Below, one piece after another: positions 8,634-18,800 of a stretch of DNA of 64,000 nucleotides (the stretch's first letter is position 1; each line of letters opens with the position of its first letter). Source of the stretch: JAZSMJ01 sp045535815 (GTDB lineage Bacteria > Bacillota > Clostridia > Oscillospirales > CAG-272); NCBI GenBank assembly GCA_045535815.1, contig JAZSMJ010000010.1, positions 1 through 64,000 of the forward strand, given 5' to 3'. The notes under the pieces are model-generated. The model was not told the origin of the DNA and searched no databases. It worked only from the letters and a program-made list of their open reading frames with translations. The translations under genes and the position numbers were made by a program.

Positions 8634-10178
8634 TTACATGAACGGTGCCAACAATCTCATAACACTTTGGTAAAATTTCGATACGAAATTTCTGTAGCAT
8701 TTCTGGTGAGTTATCTCCTCGCAGCTGTCCAGAATGGAGAGAAAATCCTGCTTTATATCGGTGATGCTGGAGCATCCGTACAGGCGGACGCCGCATTCGA
8801 AGTGGAGATAAAGGCTGCGGTAATCGAGGTTAGCCGATCCGACCGATGCGTGAATGTCGTCCGACACGAAAACCTTTGAATGAATAAAGCCGGGCAGGTA
8901 TTCGTAAATTCTGACGCCGTCACGTGTGAGTGGCTCGTAGTAGGAGCGAGTGGTGGCGTGAACCACCTTTTTGTCGGGGATATGTGGAGTGATGATGCGA
9001 ACGTCAACGCCGCTTTTTGCGGCAAGCGTGAGTGCTGATATCATACTGTCATCCACTATAAGATAGGGGGTGCAGATATAAAGATAATCCTTAGCGCCCG
9101 TTATCATCTGCATATAAACGTGCTCGGCGACGTTTTCGTGGTCTGTCGGGCTGTCGCAGTAGGGCTGAATAAAGCCGTCAGAGGCAGTGTTTTCGCCTGC
9201 AGGAGCTTGCGATATCGGAAGGATCTCGTTTTTGCCGGTGATAAATGACCACATATTGAGGAAGAATACCGTAAAGCTGTGAACGGCATCTCCCGATATC
9301 AGCATACAAGCGTCACGCCAATGACCGAAGCGTTCCTTTTTGTTTATATACTCGTCGGCAATATTTGCGCCGCCCGTAAAGGCGGTCTTGCCGTCGATGA
9401 CCACGATCTTGCGGTGGTCACGGTGATTTTGTATTGCAGTAAGAATGGGCATAAACGGATTGAAGTTGACCGCCTTAATGCCTTCCTTTGCAAGCGAAGC
9501 GGCAAAATCCTTTGGAAGATTTGCCATACAGCCGAGATCGTCGTAGATAATACGAACGTCAACGCCTGCCCTTGCCTTTTCCTTGAGTATGTTGAATACT
9601 CCGTCCCACATAACGCCCAGGTCAATAATGAAATATTCAATGAAAATGAATTTTTCTGCCCTTGCAAGCTCCTCGATAAGTCGGGGATACATTGTATCGG
9701 CGAGGGGATAGTACTCGGTAAACGTGTTTTCGTAGATCGGGAAATGAGCGGCGCCTGATAGATATTTTGCGCTTATAAGTCCCTCGGGATAAGCTGCGGA
9801 AAGCTTGTCCATTGTGCCCTCGTCCTGGCAGAGCATATCGCTTCCGTGACATTCTATCAGCTTGTACCTTTTATTCAGACGTCTGACCGAGGTCTGAAAT
9901 TTAAAAAGGTAATAAAGAACGCACCCGAAAAGAGGCAGCATCAGAATCAAGACTATCCAGAGTATCTTGTATCCGGATTTCTCACGCCTTCCGATAACAC
10001 TCAGAAGTGTGATAACGACCATGACCGCCTGCACGGCTCTCAGTATATGCTTAGCCGAGCTGTTTCCGAAAATACCGATACCGGTGAAGGTGAATGCAAG
10101 GAAAAGTATCTGAAGCAGAAGGATTGCGATAATAAGAGCACGGCGGCTCAGTATTATGCGAAGAAAATTCTTTATCAT
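8634..10178 (-). CDS. cls: Cardiolipin synthase
   Basis: The 514-residue membrane enzyme has two N-terminal transmembrane segments (about 12-32 and 45-90) and two phospholipase-D HKD motifs, HRKIVVID near residue 250 and HSKVFVSD near 430. Each is followed by the expected GGANIADEY and GSANLDYRS segments. It joins two phosphatidylglycerols to make cardiolipin at the cytoplasmic membrane. Length and layout are normal for bacterial cls. It starts 20 bp after the hemW stop on the same strand and is probably the last gene of a lepA-hemW-cls unit. Confidence 0.93.
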   Translation of the reverse strand: MIKNFLRIILSRRALIIAILLLQILFLAFTFTGIGIFGNSSAKHILRAVQAVMVVITLLSVIGRREKSGYKILWIVLILMLPLFGCVLYYLFKFQTSVRRLNKRYKLIECHGSDMLCQDEGTMDKLSAAYPEGLISAKYLSGAAHFPIYENTFTEYYPLADTMYPRLIEELARAEKFIFIEYFIIDLGVMWDGVFNILKEKARAGVDVRIIYDDLGCMANLPKDFAASLAKEGIKAVNFNPFMPILTAIQNHRDHRKIVVIDGKTAFTGGANIADEYINKKERFGHWRDACMLISGDAVHSFTVFFLNMWSFITGKNEILPISQAPAGENTASDGFIQPYCDSPTDHENVAEHVYMQMITGAKDYLYICTPYLIVDDSMISALTLAAKSGVDVRIITPHIPDKKVVHATTRSYYEPLTRDGVRIYEYLPGFIHSKVFVSDDIHASVGSANLDYRSLYLHFECGVRLYGCSSITDIKQDFLSILDSCEEITHQKCYRNFVSKFYQSVMRLLAPFM

Positions 10179-10198
10179 AAACTTACCTTTTTTATGTT

Positions 10199-11383
10199 TT
10201 ATTTGTCTGTGCCTTTGCTTATGTTATTAGCTATCTCCCCGTCAAAATCGAGCATAGAGGAGAGTATGTAGTTGGAAACGAACTTACCCTTTACTGTAAA
10301 GGCGTAAGCGCCGTTTTGGTGAGAAACGAAACCGCCGTCAATATACGGCTTTAAGAAATCTCCGTATATCTCGTCGAAATCAAGTCCGAAGATAGCGTTG
10401 AAATCACGAACGATAACGCCCTCGTTCAGTCTCATGCGGAGCATAATGTATTCGCCCAGGCGCTCGCTTTGCGATATCTCGTAGAACTCGTCCGTAATGA
10501 CATCCTTTGGCGATATGCTCTCGAGCGTGCTCATATAAAGCTCAGCGTCACGCTTGAAGGAGAAGCGGTTTCCGTTGAAATAGGAATGTGCGGCAGGACC
10601 GAGACCGATGTATTCCATGCAGTTCCAGTATTTGAGGTTGTGAGCACATTCGTATCCGTCTCTTGCAAAATTGCTTATCTCGTACTGACGGTAGCCCTGT
10701 CTTTCAAGGTATTCAACAGCGCTCTCGTACATTGCAAACTCGGTCGACTCGTCGGGAAGCTCAAGTGAATCCTGCATTTTACCGAAGGGTGTGCCGGGCT
10801 CGATCTTGAGTCCGTACATGGATATATGCTCGGGGCGAAGAGCGCATACCTCGTCAAGCGTGTACTTAAAGGACTGCGCCGTCTGATTGGGAATGCCGTA
10901 CATAATGTCGACGTTTATATTTTTGAAGCCTGCCTTTCTCGCACTCTCAAAGGTTTTTTTGAAATCCTCAAAGGAGTGTATCCTCGAAAGAGCCTCAAGC
11001 TCGCTGTTGCTTGCGCTCTGAAGACCGAGGCTGAGGCGGTTTACGCCTGAGCGTCGCAGAGCTTTTAGCGTGCGTGTGTCTACAGTAGCGGGATTTGCTT
11101 CAACGGTAAACTCAGCGTTATCAAGCACCGTAAAGTTGCTGTATACGCCCTCGATAATGCGAGCAAGCTGCTTTGGCGGCATAACGGTAGGCGTACCGCC
11201 GCCGATAAAAACGGAGTCTATGACTCTGTCCGATGCTGCAGCAGAGTAATCCTCCATATGAAGGATGAGAGCGTCGGCATAGCGCTTGAAATCGGCATCT
11301 CCCGGCAGGGAATAGAAGTCGCAGTAAGCGCATTTTGAGGCGCAGAACGGAATATGGATATATAAACCGAGTGTATCTGACAT
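10199..11383 (-). CDS. hemW: Radical SAM heme chaperone HemW
   Basis: The 394-residue protein opens with the radical-SAM motif CASKCAYC (Cys14, Cys18, Cys21) and a following GGGTPT, and ends with the HemN-C-type winged region. HemW-type proteins are coproporphyrinogen-oxidase-like and transfer heme; they are often mis-called HemN. The start at 11383 is chosen because AGAGGT lies 8 bp upstream and family members begin shortly before the LYIHIPFC segment. It follows lepA on the same strand, the usual Firmicutes order, although the usual hrcA-grpE-dnaK genes are not next; cls is. Confidence 0.93.
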   Translation of the reverse strand: MSDTLGLYIHIPFCASKCAYCDFYSLPGDADFKRYADALILHMEDYSAAASDRVIDSVFIGGGTPTVMPPKQLARIIEGVYSNFTVLDNAEFTVEANPATVDTRTLKALRRSGVNRLSLGLQSASNSELEALSRIHSFEDFKKTFESARKAGFKNINVDIMYGIPNQTAQSFKYTLDEVCALRPEHISMYGLKIEPGTPFGKMQDSLELPDESTEFAMYESAVEYLERQGYRQYEISNFARDGYECAHNLKYWNCMEYIGLGPAAHSYFNGNRFSFKRDAELYMSTLESISPKDVITDEFYEISQSERLGEYIMLRMRLNEGVIVRDFNAIFGLDFDEIYGDFLKPYIDGGFVSHQNGAYAFTVKGKFVSNYILSSMLDFDGEIANNISKGTDK

Positions 11384-11427
11384 AATAATACCTCTTTTGA
11401 ATTTGTGGTTTTGTGCAAACATCTTGC

Positions 11428-11449
11428 GGACCGTCGAGGACGCCGGTCC
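11428..11449. repeat. GC-rich palindrome between lepA and hemW
   Basis: An imperfect inverted repeat with GGACCG at the left end and CGGTCC at the right end sits in the short lepA-hemW gap. It has no T-run, so it is more like a dispersed repeat or an mRNA processing site than a terminator. Confidence 0.4.
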
Positions 11450-11466
11450 CTACGATTACCTATTCA

Positions 11467-13278
11467 TCATTCATCGTCAAGCTTGAGAACGGCCATAAAC
11501 GCCTCGGGCGTAACCTCTACCGAGCCGAGCTGACGCATCTTCTTTTTACCTTCCTTCTGTTTTTCAAGAAGCTTCTTCTTTCTCGTTATATCACCGCCGT
11601 AGCACTTTGCAAGAACGTCCTTACGGAGCGCCTTTACGGTCTCACGTGCGATAACTCTGCCTCCGATAGCCGCCTGAACGGGTATCTCAAACAGCTGTCT
11701 CGGGATATTCTCCTTAAGCTTTTCGGTAAGCTTTCTTGCACGGGCATACGCCTTTTCCTCGTGAACGATAAAGGAAAGAGCGTCAACGTTTTCGCCGTTT
11801 AAGAGAATGTCAAGCTTTACAAGCTTGCTGGGCTTGTATTCGGAGAGCTCGTAGTCGAGAGAGGCGTAGCCTCTGCTGCGGCTCTTGAGCGCATCGAAGA
11901 AGTCGTATATTATCTCGTTCAGCGGCAGGAAATAGTGAAGCTCGGCACGGACGGAGTCGATATACTTCATATCGACGAAGATGCCTCGTCTGTTCTGGCA
12001 AAGCTCCATAATACCGCCGACGTATTCAACGGGAGTGATGATGGTTGCCTTCATGGTGGGCTCAGCCGCCTCTGCAATATCGTCGGGCAGGGGATAGTCG
12101 GCAGGGTTGTCGATGCTTACCACCTCGCCGTTTTTCTTGGTTATCTTGTAGATAACGCTGGGAGCGGTGGTGATAAGGTCGAGGTTGAATTCTCTCTCAA
12201 GCCTCTCCTCAATTATCTCCATATGGAGCAGACCGAGAAATCCGCATCTGAAGCCGAAGCCGAGAGCGGCAGAGGTCTCGGGCTCGAAGATGAGCGCAGC
12301 GTCGTTCAGCTGCAGCTTTTCGAGAGCGTCACGAAGATCTCCGTATTTTGAGCCGTCGGCAGGATAGATACCCGAGAATACCATAGGGAGTGACTTCTTA
12401 AATCCGGGCAGAGGCTCGCTCGCGCCGTTTTCAACCGTGGTAACGGTATCGCCGACACGTGTATCGGCAACGTTTTTGATGCTTGCGGTGATATATCCAA
12501 CGTCACCGGCTCTTAGCGCATCGGTCTTTCTGAGCCCGAACGCATCCATAAAGCCGACGTCAACTATCTCAAATTCAGCACCGGTGTGCATCATACGGAT
12601 GCGCTCGCCAGCCCTTACAGTGCCGTCCATAACTCTGACGTAAACAACAACGCCGAGATATGAATCGTAATAGGAATCAAATATAAGGCACTTGAGGGGT
12701 GCGTTCTCGTCGCCCTTAGGCGCAGGCAGATCGGTTACTACCTTTTCAAGCACCTGCTCGATGTTAAGACCGGTCTTTGCAGAGATGGCAGGGCAGTCCT
12801 CGGCAGGTATGCCGATAACGTCCTCAACCTCTTTTCTGCAGCGCTCGATGTCGGCAGAGGGGAGGTCTATCTTGTTTAAAACGGGGATTATCTCAAGGTC
12901 GGAGTCGACTGCAAGATATGCGTTTGCAAGGGTCTGCGCCTCGATGCCCTGAGTAGCGTCGATGACCAGAAGAGCACCGTCGCAGGCGTTAAGCGAGCGT
13001 GACACCTCGTAGTTGAAGTCGACGTGACCGGGGGTATCGATAAGGTTAAAGGAATAGGTATTGCCGTCCTTGGCGGTGTAATTTACGTTGACCGCACGTG
13101 CCTTGATGGTGATACCTCTCTCCCTCTCGAGATCCATATTATCGAGAAGCTGTTCCTCCATATCACGGCTTGCGACCGAGTTGGTATTCTCAAGAATACG
13201 GTCGGCAAGGGTGGACTTGCCGTGGTCTATATGAGCAATTATTGAAAAGTTGCGTATAAACTTCTGTCTGTCTGACAT
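11467..13278 (-). CDS. lepA: Elongation factor 4 (LepA)
   Basis: The 603-residue GTPase has the G1 motif AHIDHGKST at residues 15-23, DTPGH, NKID, and the LepA-specific C-terminal domain, including KAYARARKLTEKLKENIPRQ and AKCYGGDITRKKKLLEKQKEGKK. It back-translocates stalled ribosomes and binds GTP in the cytoplasm. Length is typical. TGAGGT precedes the ATG, and a clear sigma-A promoter lies upstream. It is transcribed divergently from glmS and heads the lepA-hemW-cls cluster. Confidence 0.97.
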   Translation of the reverse strand: MSDRQKFIRNFSIIAHIDHGKSTLADRILENTNSVASRDMEEQLLDNMDLERERGITIKARAVNVNYTAKDGNTYSFNLIDTPGHVDFNYEVSRSLNACDGALLVIDATQGIEAQTLANAYLAVDSDLEIIPVLNKIDLPSADIERCRKEVEDVIGIPAEDCPAISAKTGLNIEQVLEKVVTDLPAPKGDENAPLKCLIFDSYYDSYLGVVVYVRVMDGTVRAGERIRMMHTGAEFEIVDVGFMDAFGLRKTDALRAGDVGYITASIKNVADTRVGDTVTTVENGASEPLPGFKKSLPMVFSGIYPADGSKYGDLRDALEKLQLNDAALIFEPETSAALGFGFRCGFLGLLHMEIIEERLEREFNLDLITTAPSVIYKITKKNGEVVSIDNPADYPLPDDIAEAAEPTMKATIITPVEYVGGIMELCQNRRGIFVDMKYIDSVRAELHYFLPLNEIIYDFFDALKSRSRGYASLDYELSEYKPSKLVKLDILLNGENVDALSFIVHEEKAYARARKLTEKLKENIPRQLFEIPVQAAIGGRVIARETVKALRKDVLAKCYGGDITRKKKLLEKQKEGKKKMRQLGSVEVTPEAFMAVLKLDDE

Positions 13279-13314
13279 ACGATTAACCTCAAAAAATAAA
13301 AATAGCTAATATAT

Positions 13315-13343
13315 ATTATATAACAAAATAATAATAAAATCAA
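13315..13343 (-). promoter_or_regulatory. Sigma-A-type promoter for lepA
   Basis: On the minus strand, TTGATT and TATAAT are separated by 17 bp, about 40 bp upstream of the lepA start. Confidence 0.7.
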
Positions 13344-13400
13344 CACATTTTTGCATTTTTAGCTTCCTGCAGCATATGATGGGCAAATTTCAAAAAACTG

Positions 13401-13429
13401 TAGACAAAAAGCACAAGATGTAGTATAAT
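13401..13429 (+). promoter_or_regulatory. Sigma-A-type promoter for glmS leader
   Basis: TAGACA and TATAAT are separated by 17 bp. Transcription would start near 13436 and give a leader of about 240 nt containing the glmS ribozyme. Confidence 0.8.
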
Positions 13430-13495
13430 AATAAGGACGGACGCTGCTGTGCGGTTTTTTAGGAGGAAAAATCCTTCAGCGCACGTCGTAAACCG

Positions 13496-13640
13496 TAAAA
13501 GGTTAGCGCCAGGACCGTAATATGGAACGGTTGACGAGGTGAGGGTTTATCGAAAGATTCGGCGGATGCCCTCCGGCGATAGCACAGTCGTGAGTTCACC
13601 TTAAAGTCCGCAGGAAACTGCGGAAACAAAGCGGTGATCG
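13496..13640 (+). ncRNA. glmS ribozyme (glucosamine-6-phosphate-sensing)
   Basis: The leader contains the conserved glmS ribozyme core: TTAGCGCC, GTTGACGAGG, AGGGTTTATCGA, TTCGGCGGATGCCCTCCGG and, near the 3' end, CCGCAGGAAACTGCGG. By analogy with known members, self-cleavage would occur just before the G of GCGCC, between 13505 and 13506. The RNA cuts itself when glucosamine-6-phosphate is bound and so lowers glmS expression. It sits about 40 bp before the glmS start, exactly where expected. The exact 5' limit is uncertain. Confidence 0.95.
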
Positions 13641-13676
13641 GTGTTGATACTCAATTTAATGAAAGAGGTGTCAATT

Positions 13677-15503
13677 ATGTGCGGCATAGTAGGCTACATA
13701 GGTGAAAAGCAGGCGTCCTCGATTTTGATCGAGGGGCTTTCAAAGCTTGAATACAGAGGATACGATTCTGCAGGAATTGCAGTTTTTGAGGATAATAAGG
13801 TAAGAGTGGAAAAGTCGGTAGGAAGACTTTCCAATCTGGTCGATAAGCTTAAAAAGGACGGAGTACCCGTCGGAAGCGTCGGAATTGGACATACGAGATG
13901 GGCAACGCACGGCGAGCCGTCGGATATAAATTCCCATCCGCACGCAAGCGGAAGGGTAACGCTCGTACATAACGGAATCATTGAAAATTATATGCAGCTC
14001 AAGCAGTCGTTTATCAGTATGGGAAGGGAGTTTTTATCCTCTACCGATACAGAGGTGGCGGCTCATCTCGTGGATATGTATTACGAGGAAACGGGCGATC
14101 CTTGCGAGGCGATAATAAGAGCAGTCGGCAGACTGAGAGGCTCTTACGCACTTGCGGTGATGTTCTCGGATATCCCCGATAAGCTGTTTGCAATAAGAAA
14201 GGACAGTCCGCTTATAGTCGGACTTGGCGAGGGCGAGAATTATATCGCCTCCGATATTCCTGCCATACTCAACCATACCAGAAGATACTACCTCATAGAT
14301 GAGGATGAGCTGGCGGTGCTTGAGGAGGGCAAGGTGTCAATATACGACTTCGATATGAACGATAAGACCTCTCAGAAGGAGATTTCGGTTGCAAACTGGG
14401 ATATCGAGGCGGCAGAAAAGGCGGGCTATCCGCACTTTATGCTAAAGGAGATACACGAGCAGCCCAAAACGCTGGCAGATACCATACATCCGAGACTTGC
14501 AGGAGGCTGGGAGAATATTCTCAGCGAGGAATTCCCGAATACGCAGGATATAAAGCGATTGGTGGTAGTTGCCTGCGGAAGTGCAATGCATACCGGACTT
14601 TTGGGTAAGTACGCCATAGAAAAGCTTGCAAGAGTGCAGACCGACGTGTTTATAGCCTCCGAGTTCAGATATTGCGACCCAATCCTTAGGGAGGGAGACG
14701 TCGTTCTCCTGATATCGCAGTCGGGCGAAACGGCAGATTCACTTGCAGCTCTCAGACTTGCGAAATCGAAGGGAATACCGGTCTACGCTATAGTAAACGT
14801 TGTCGGCTCGTCGATAGCAAGAGAGGCAGACAGAGTTATATATACCTGGGCAGGCCCCGAGATAGCGGTCGCAACCACCAAGGCGTATACTGCGCAGGTA
14901 GCGGTGCTTTATATGATGGCGCTCAGAATGGCGCTTGACAGAAAAACGATAAGCGACGAAAGAGCAAAAGCCTTTGCAGACGGGCTCTACGAGCTTCCCG
15001 AGAAGGTAAAAGAGGTGCTCGAGAACGAGGAGCTTTACCAAAGACTTGCATCGCTCAATCAGAACGTGCACGATATGTTCTTCATAGGAAGAGGGCAGGA
15101 CTATGCGCTCTGCTGCGAGGGCTCTCTCAAGCTGAAGGAGATATCGTATATGCATAGCGAAGCGTATGCGGCAGGCGAGCTCAAGCACGGCACTATATCA
15201 CTGATAACGGAAGGTGTTCCCACACTTGCGGCGATAACCGAGGATGCACTTGCAGAAAAGACTGTCAACAACATCAAAGAGGTAAAGGCAAGAGGAGCTT
15301 TCGTTATCTGCCTTTGCAAGAAGGGAGCGCTTGAGGGCGCAGACTTCTGCGATGAGATAATTGAGCTTCCGATAACCGACGAGATGCTTATGCCCATAGT
15401 CGGAATAGTACCGCTCCAGACCTATGCGTACTATACGGCAGTGTATAAGGGATGCGACGTCGATAAGCCGAGAAACCTTGCAAAATCGGTAACGGTGGAA
15501 TAA
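13677..15503 (+). CDS. glmS: Glutamine--fructose-6-phosphate aminotransferase
   Basis: The 608-residue enzyme begins MCGIVGYIG, with Cys2 as the N-terminal nucleophile of the glutaminase domain (to about residue 220). Two SIS sugar-isomerase domains follow, and the canonical C-terminus is NLAKSVTVE. It makes glucosamine-6-phosphate, the first step of amino-sugar and peptidoglycan precursor synthesis. The start at 13677 is fixed by the required Cys2 and by AGAGGTG just upstream; the longer in-frame start at 13641 would bury the nucleophile. Expression is controlled by the ribozyme in its leader. A strong terminator follows. Confidence 0.98.
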   Translation: MCGIVGYIGEKQASSILIEGLSKLEYRGYDSAGIAVFEDNKVRVEKSVGRLSNLVDKLKKDGVPVGSVGIGHTRWATHGEPSDINSHPHASGRVTLVHNGIIENYMQLKQSFISMGREFLSSTDTEVAAHLVDMYYEETGDPCEAIIRAVGRLRGSYALAVMFSDIPDKLFAIRKDSPLIVGLGEGENYIASDIPAILNHTRRYYLIDEDELAVLEEGKVSIYDFDMNDKTSQKEISVANWDIEAAEKAGYPHFMLKEIHEQPKTLADTIHPRLAGGWENILSEEFPNTQDIKRLVVVACGSAMHTGLLGKYAIEKLARVQTDVFIASEFRYCDPILREGDVVLLISQSGETADSLAALRLAKSKGIPVYAIVNVVGSSIAREADRVIYTWAGPEIAVATTKAYTAQVAVLYMMALRMALDRKTISDERAKAFADGLYELPEKVKEVLENEELYQRLASLNQNVHDMFFIGRGQDYALCCEGSLKLKEISYMHSEAYAAGELKHGTISLITEGVPTLAAITEDALAEKTVNNIKEVKARGAFVICLCKKGALEGADFCDEIIELPITDEMLMPIVGIVPLQTYAYYTAVYKGCDVDKPRNLAKSVTVE

Positions 15504-15520
15504 GAAAAATAACGTATTCA

Positions 15521-15556
15521 AGGCGGTGAAAAACGGCGGTTTTTCACCGCCTTTTT
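15521..15556 (+). terminator. Rho-independent terminator after glmS
   Basis: The long stem GGCGGTGAAAAA / TTTTTCACCGCC is followed by TTTTT. Confidence 0.92.
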
Positions 15557-15680
15557 GGTGGGATGAATAGAAAAACGAATTAATTAAACCTTGTGTAATA
15601 TTGTGTAAAACGCAGAAATTCCGACCTAAATTTTGGTTATTATTTTACCGCTTTTTTCAAGATTTTTTTATTATAATATG

Positions 15681-15710
15681 TTGACAAGACAGTGAAAAAT
15701 ATGGTAAAAT
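15681..15710 (+). promoter_or_regulatory. Sigma-A-type promoter for the giant surface protein
   Basis: TTGACA and TAAAAT are separated by 18 bp. The 322-bp gap holds this promoter, the glmS terminator and an A-rich leader of about 110 nt with a strong GGAGG site. Confidence 0.75.
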
Positions 15711-15824
15711 AGACTGAAAAACTATATAAGGGAAACTGGCTTTAAAAACGAAAACGAAAGCAAAGCTTTTTATATAAATTTTCAACAAGAACATTCAATT
15801 AATTTTTCTTTGGAGGAAAAAACA

Positions 15825-18800
15825 ATGAAAAGAAGAATTTTATCATTTTTCTTGGTCATTTGCATGATGGTATCCCTCATGCCCCCAATGTCGCTGTTTT
15901 CATCAGCGGCGGAAAAAGGAACTCCTGCGAACCCATATACCGATCAATCGGACCTTGAATGGGCAGTCGGACACGTTCCTGCGGATGACGATCCACTTGC
16001 TATTTTAAACACGCTTAACCCCACTCCGACTATTGGAGATGAAGAGACCATCGAGTATAAAAGGGATTACAGCGAGTTTATAAACCCGTACAAAATATAT
16101 GAGACGCAGGTGCTCTTCTATACAGACGAGGCTGCTACCATATCCTACGATCCGTCTGTTCATACCGGCGTATCTACGGTATACGTGAAGGCGTTTCAGC
16201 TCGCTTACACATATTATTCTCAGAGCTACGAACTGATCAAACGTGTATATACGTATAACGGTACTGACTGGGTTGGTTCAAGCGCTTATGCCGTAACTCC
16301 GCATACTGAGTATGCAAAGCTTATGATGAGCCCTGTCACTCAGATAATGAGCGGTCCTGTGAGGGTAGAAGAGTTTTACGGCACGGAGACGGTGTATCTT
16401 GATCCTACAACGGGTATTGCAAAACATACTCTTGATATTGCGGGTGATACGGTTACCGGTACTTACATGTTAAGATGGGAGCCCGGCACTTTGGACGCCC
16501 TGCGTAAAGTATCGGCTGATCTTAAAGCCGATGATTACAAAAACGATGCTATGTATCATGCACTTCCTTACGCAACACCTTGGGGTGAGTCAGAAGGTGG
16601 TAGATTATACGGAAAGTATCAGTTTGCCAAAACTATAGAATTTCTCCAGGAAGAAACCATCAAAGGAACATCTCATGAATATGATTACGAGGTGTACTAT
16701 GGCAATGATCCGTCGGCTTTTACAAAGATTGATGCTACGTCGACGTTTGCCGAAGGCGATGTTCTCAATCTCTGGATCAAGGTGAACAATTTCACTTATA
16801 CAGAAATTGAGCAAGAATATGATTTATTAGGCGGATGGTTTTACGAAGATACCTTTGTTGATCCTTTTACGTCAGATTGGCCCGGCAGTCATTCTGCAAG
16901 GAGCCTAATGTTCTCAGCAGACCATTCTGCTGAGTCTATAACGGCTGAATACCTTTCTGCGAAGACTATTGAAACCTCCGGTAACGTAAGAGTTACACTT
17001 CCGGACGGCACGATGGCAGTTGCACCTGTATATGCAGACGGTTATGCAAACGTTCAGTGGACAGTTCCTTCCTCTCTTACAAACAAGGGAACAGCTCCTG
17101 TAAACGCTGACCTTAAGGTTCAGTATATCGGCGCTGCTGAAAGCTACACTGAAACACTTAATTTCGTAACAAAGTCTATCGCTGACGCAACGACCTCAAA
17201 CATTGACGTTGTAGACGGTGTGTTCAAGGTAAACGAAACTGCTACTCTCGGCGTTAAGGGTATAGTTGACGCTCAGGGAACTACAGTTGCAGCTACCGAA
17301 TACACGGTTGACTGGTATCAGAAGACATCTGATACAGTTGCAGACTGGACATACATAGGAACAGGTCTTACCGTTGACGTAACTCCTGCTTCCACAGCAT
17401 ACAAATACAGAGCAGTAGTTAAGCCTGTAGGCACTATCTACGAATTCGGCGCAGACGAGATAATCTTTGCAACTGCTCCCGCACTTGCAGAAGTAGCTCT
17501 CGGTGCGTTCACAGCAGATAAGACTACAGCCGTTATAGGTGAGGTAGTTACTGCAACAGTAACGGTTACACCTGCTATCACAGGCGGCACGGTTACTCTG
17601 TTTGAAGACGGCGTTATCGTCGGCTCTGCAGACCTCGTAGCCGGCACGGCAGTTATATCCTACGTTCCTACTTCTGCAGGTCCCAAGGCGCTTACAGTTA
17701 AGTATTCGGGTATCGAAGGTATATACGCTCCTGCTGATTTCACAGCAACTAAAGTAGCTCTTACCGTAACAGACAATCAGCTCGACAATCTTGCAGTATG
17801 GAATATTATTGAAGTTAACGATCCTACTATAAATGTTACAGATCTCGTTCCCGGCAAAACGTACGAGCTCGGCGTTGAAAGCGTTCCGGCGTACGTATAC
17901 GGCACAGATTACGTTGTAACCTGGAAGGTGTCCGTTGACGGCGGTCTTACATGGACCGATATGTTTGACGGTGCAGCTCTTGAAAATATTTCTGTAACAC
18001 CTCAGTCTATAAACTACAGGTATATGGCAGTTGTAGAGCCGATGGGAATCTATACTTCCAACGTTAAGCTTCAGTGCGGATGCTCATCCACAAAGGCTGT
18101 TTCCGGTATTAGCCTTTACGTTGATAATGAATATCCTTACGAAAACGAAAAGATCACCCTTACCGCTAAGGTAGAGGCTCCCGTTTCCGTGGTAGGCGGA
18201 TACGTTGACTTTATGGTTGACGGTGTCAGCGTTGGTACCGCAGTTGTTGACGATGCAGGTTATGCTTACCTCACGGTAAATTCCCCTGCATACGGAGCTA
18301 CATACGTATTTACAGCTGTATACAGCGGAAACGCATCTGTCAATGCTTCAGCTTCTGCTGACGTTAAAGTAACTCCTAAATCTGTTACCATAAAGACAGA
18401 AAAAGATCCTGTAACCCATCTGGAAAAGTTAGATATAATAGTTGATACTACAGTTATCAATCAGGACGTTGAGTCCGTACTTTCCATCCCTAAAGTTGAG
18501 TCCCTTGACGGTGATGAGCTCAAATACGGCACACACTATATCGTTAAGTGGTACGTTGACTACGGTGACGGAGAATTCGTAGAAGTATTCGGTACTGATA
18601 CACTTACAGTAACACCCGAAACTCCTTACGAAAGATATCAGGCAGTTATAGTTCCCGTAACAGGTCTCGGATCCAACTATACTGCTCCTGCAAACGGTAT
18701 CGTTCTCTATCCTACAACAGCTGCTGGCATTGGAGGACTTTACGATACAGATATTGATTTCTCATACGTAAAAGAAGCGGACGCTGCTGCATCTCTTTAT

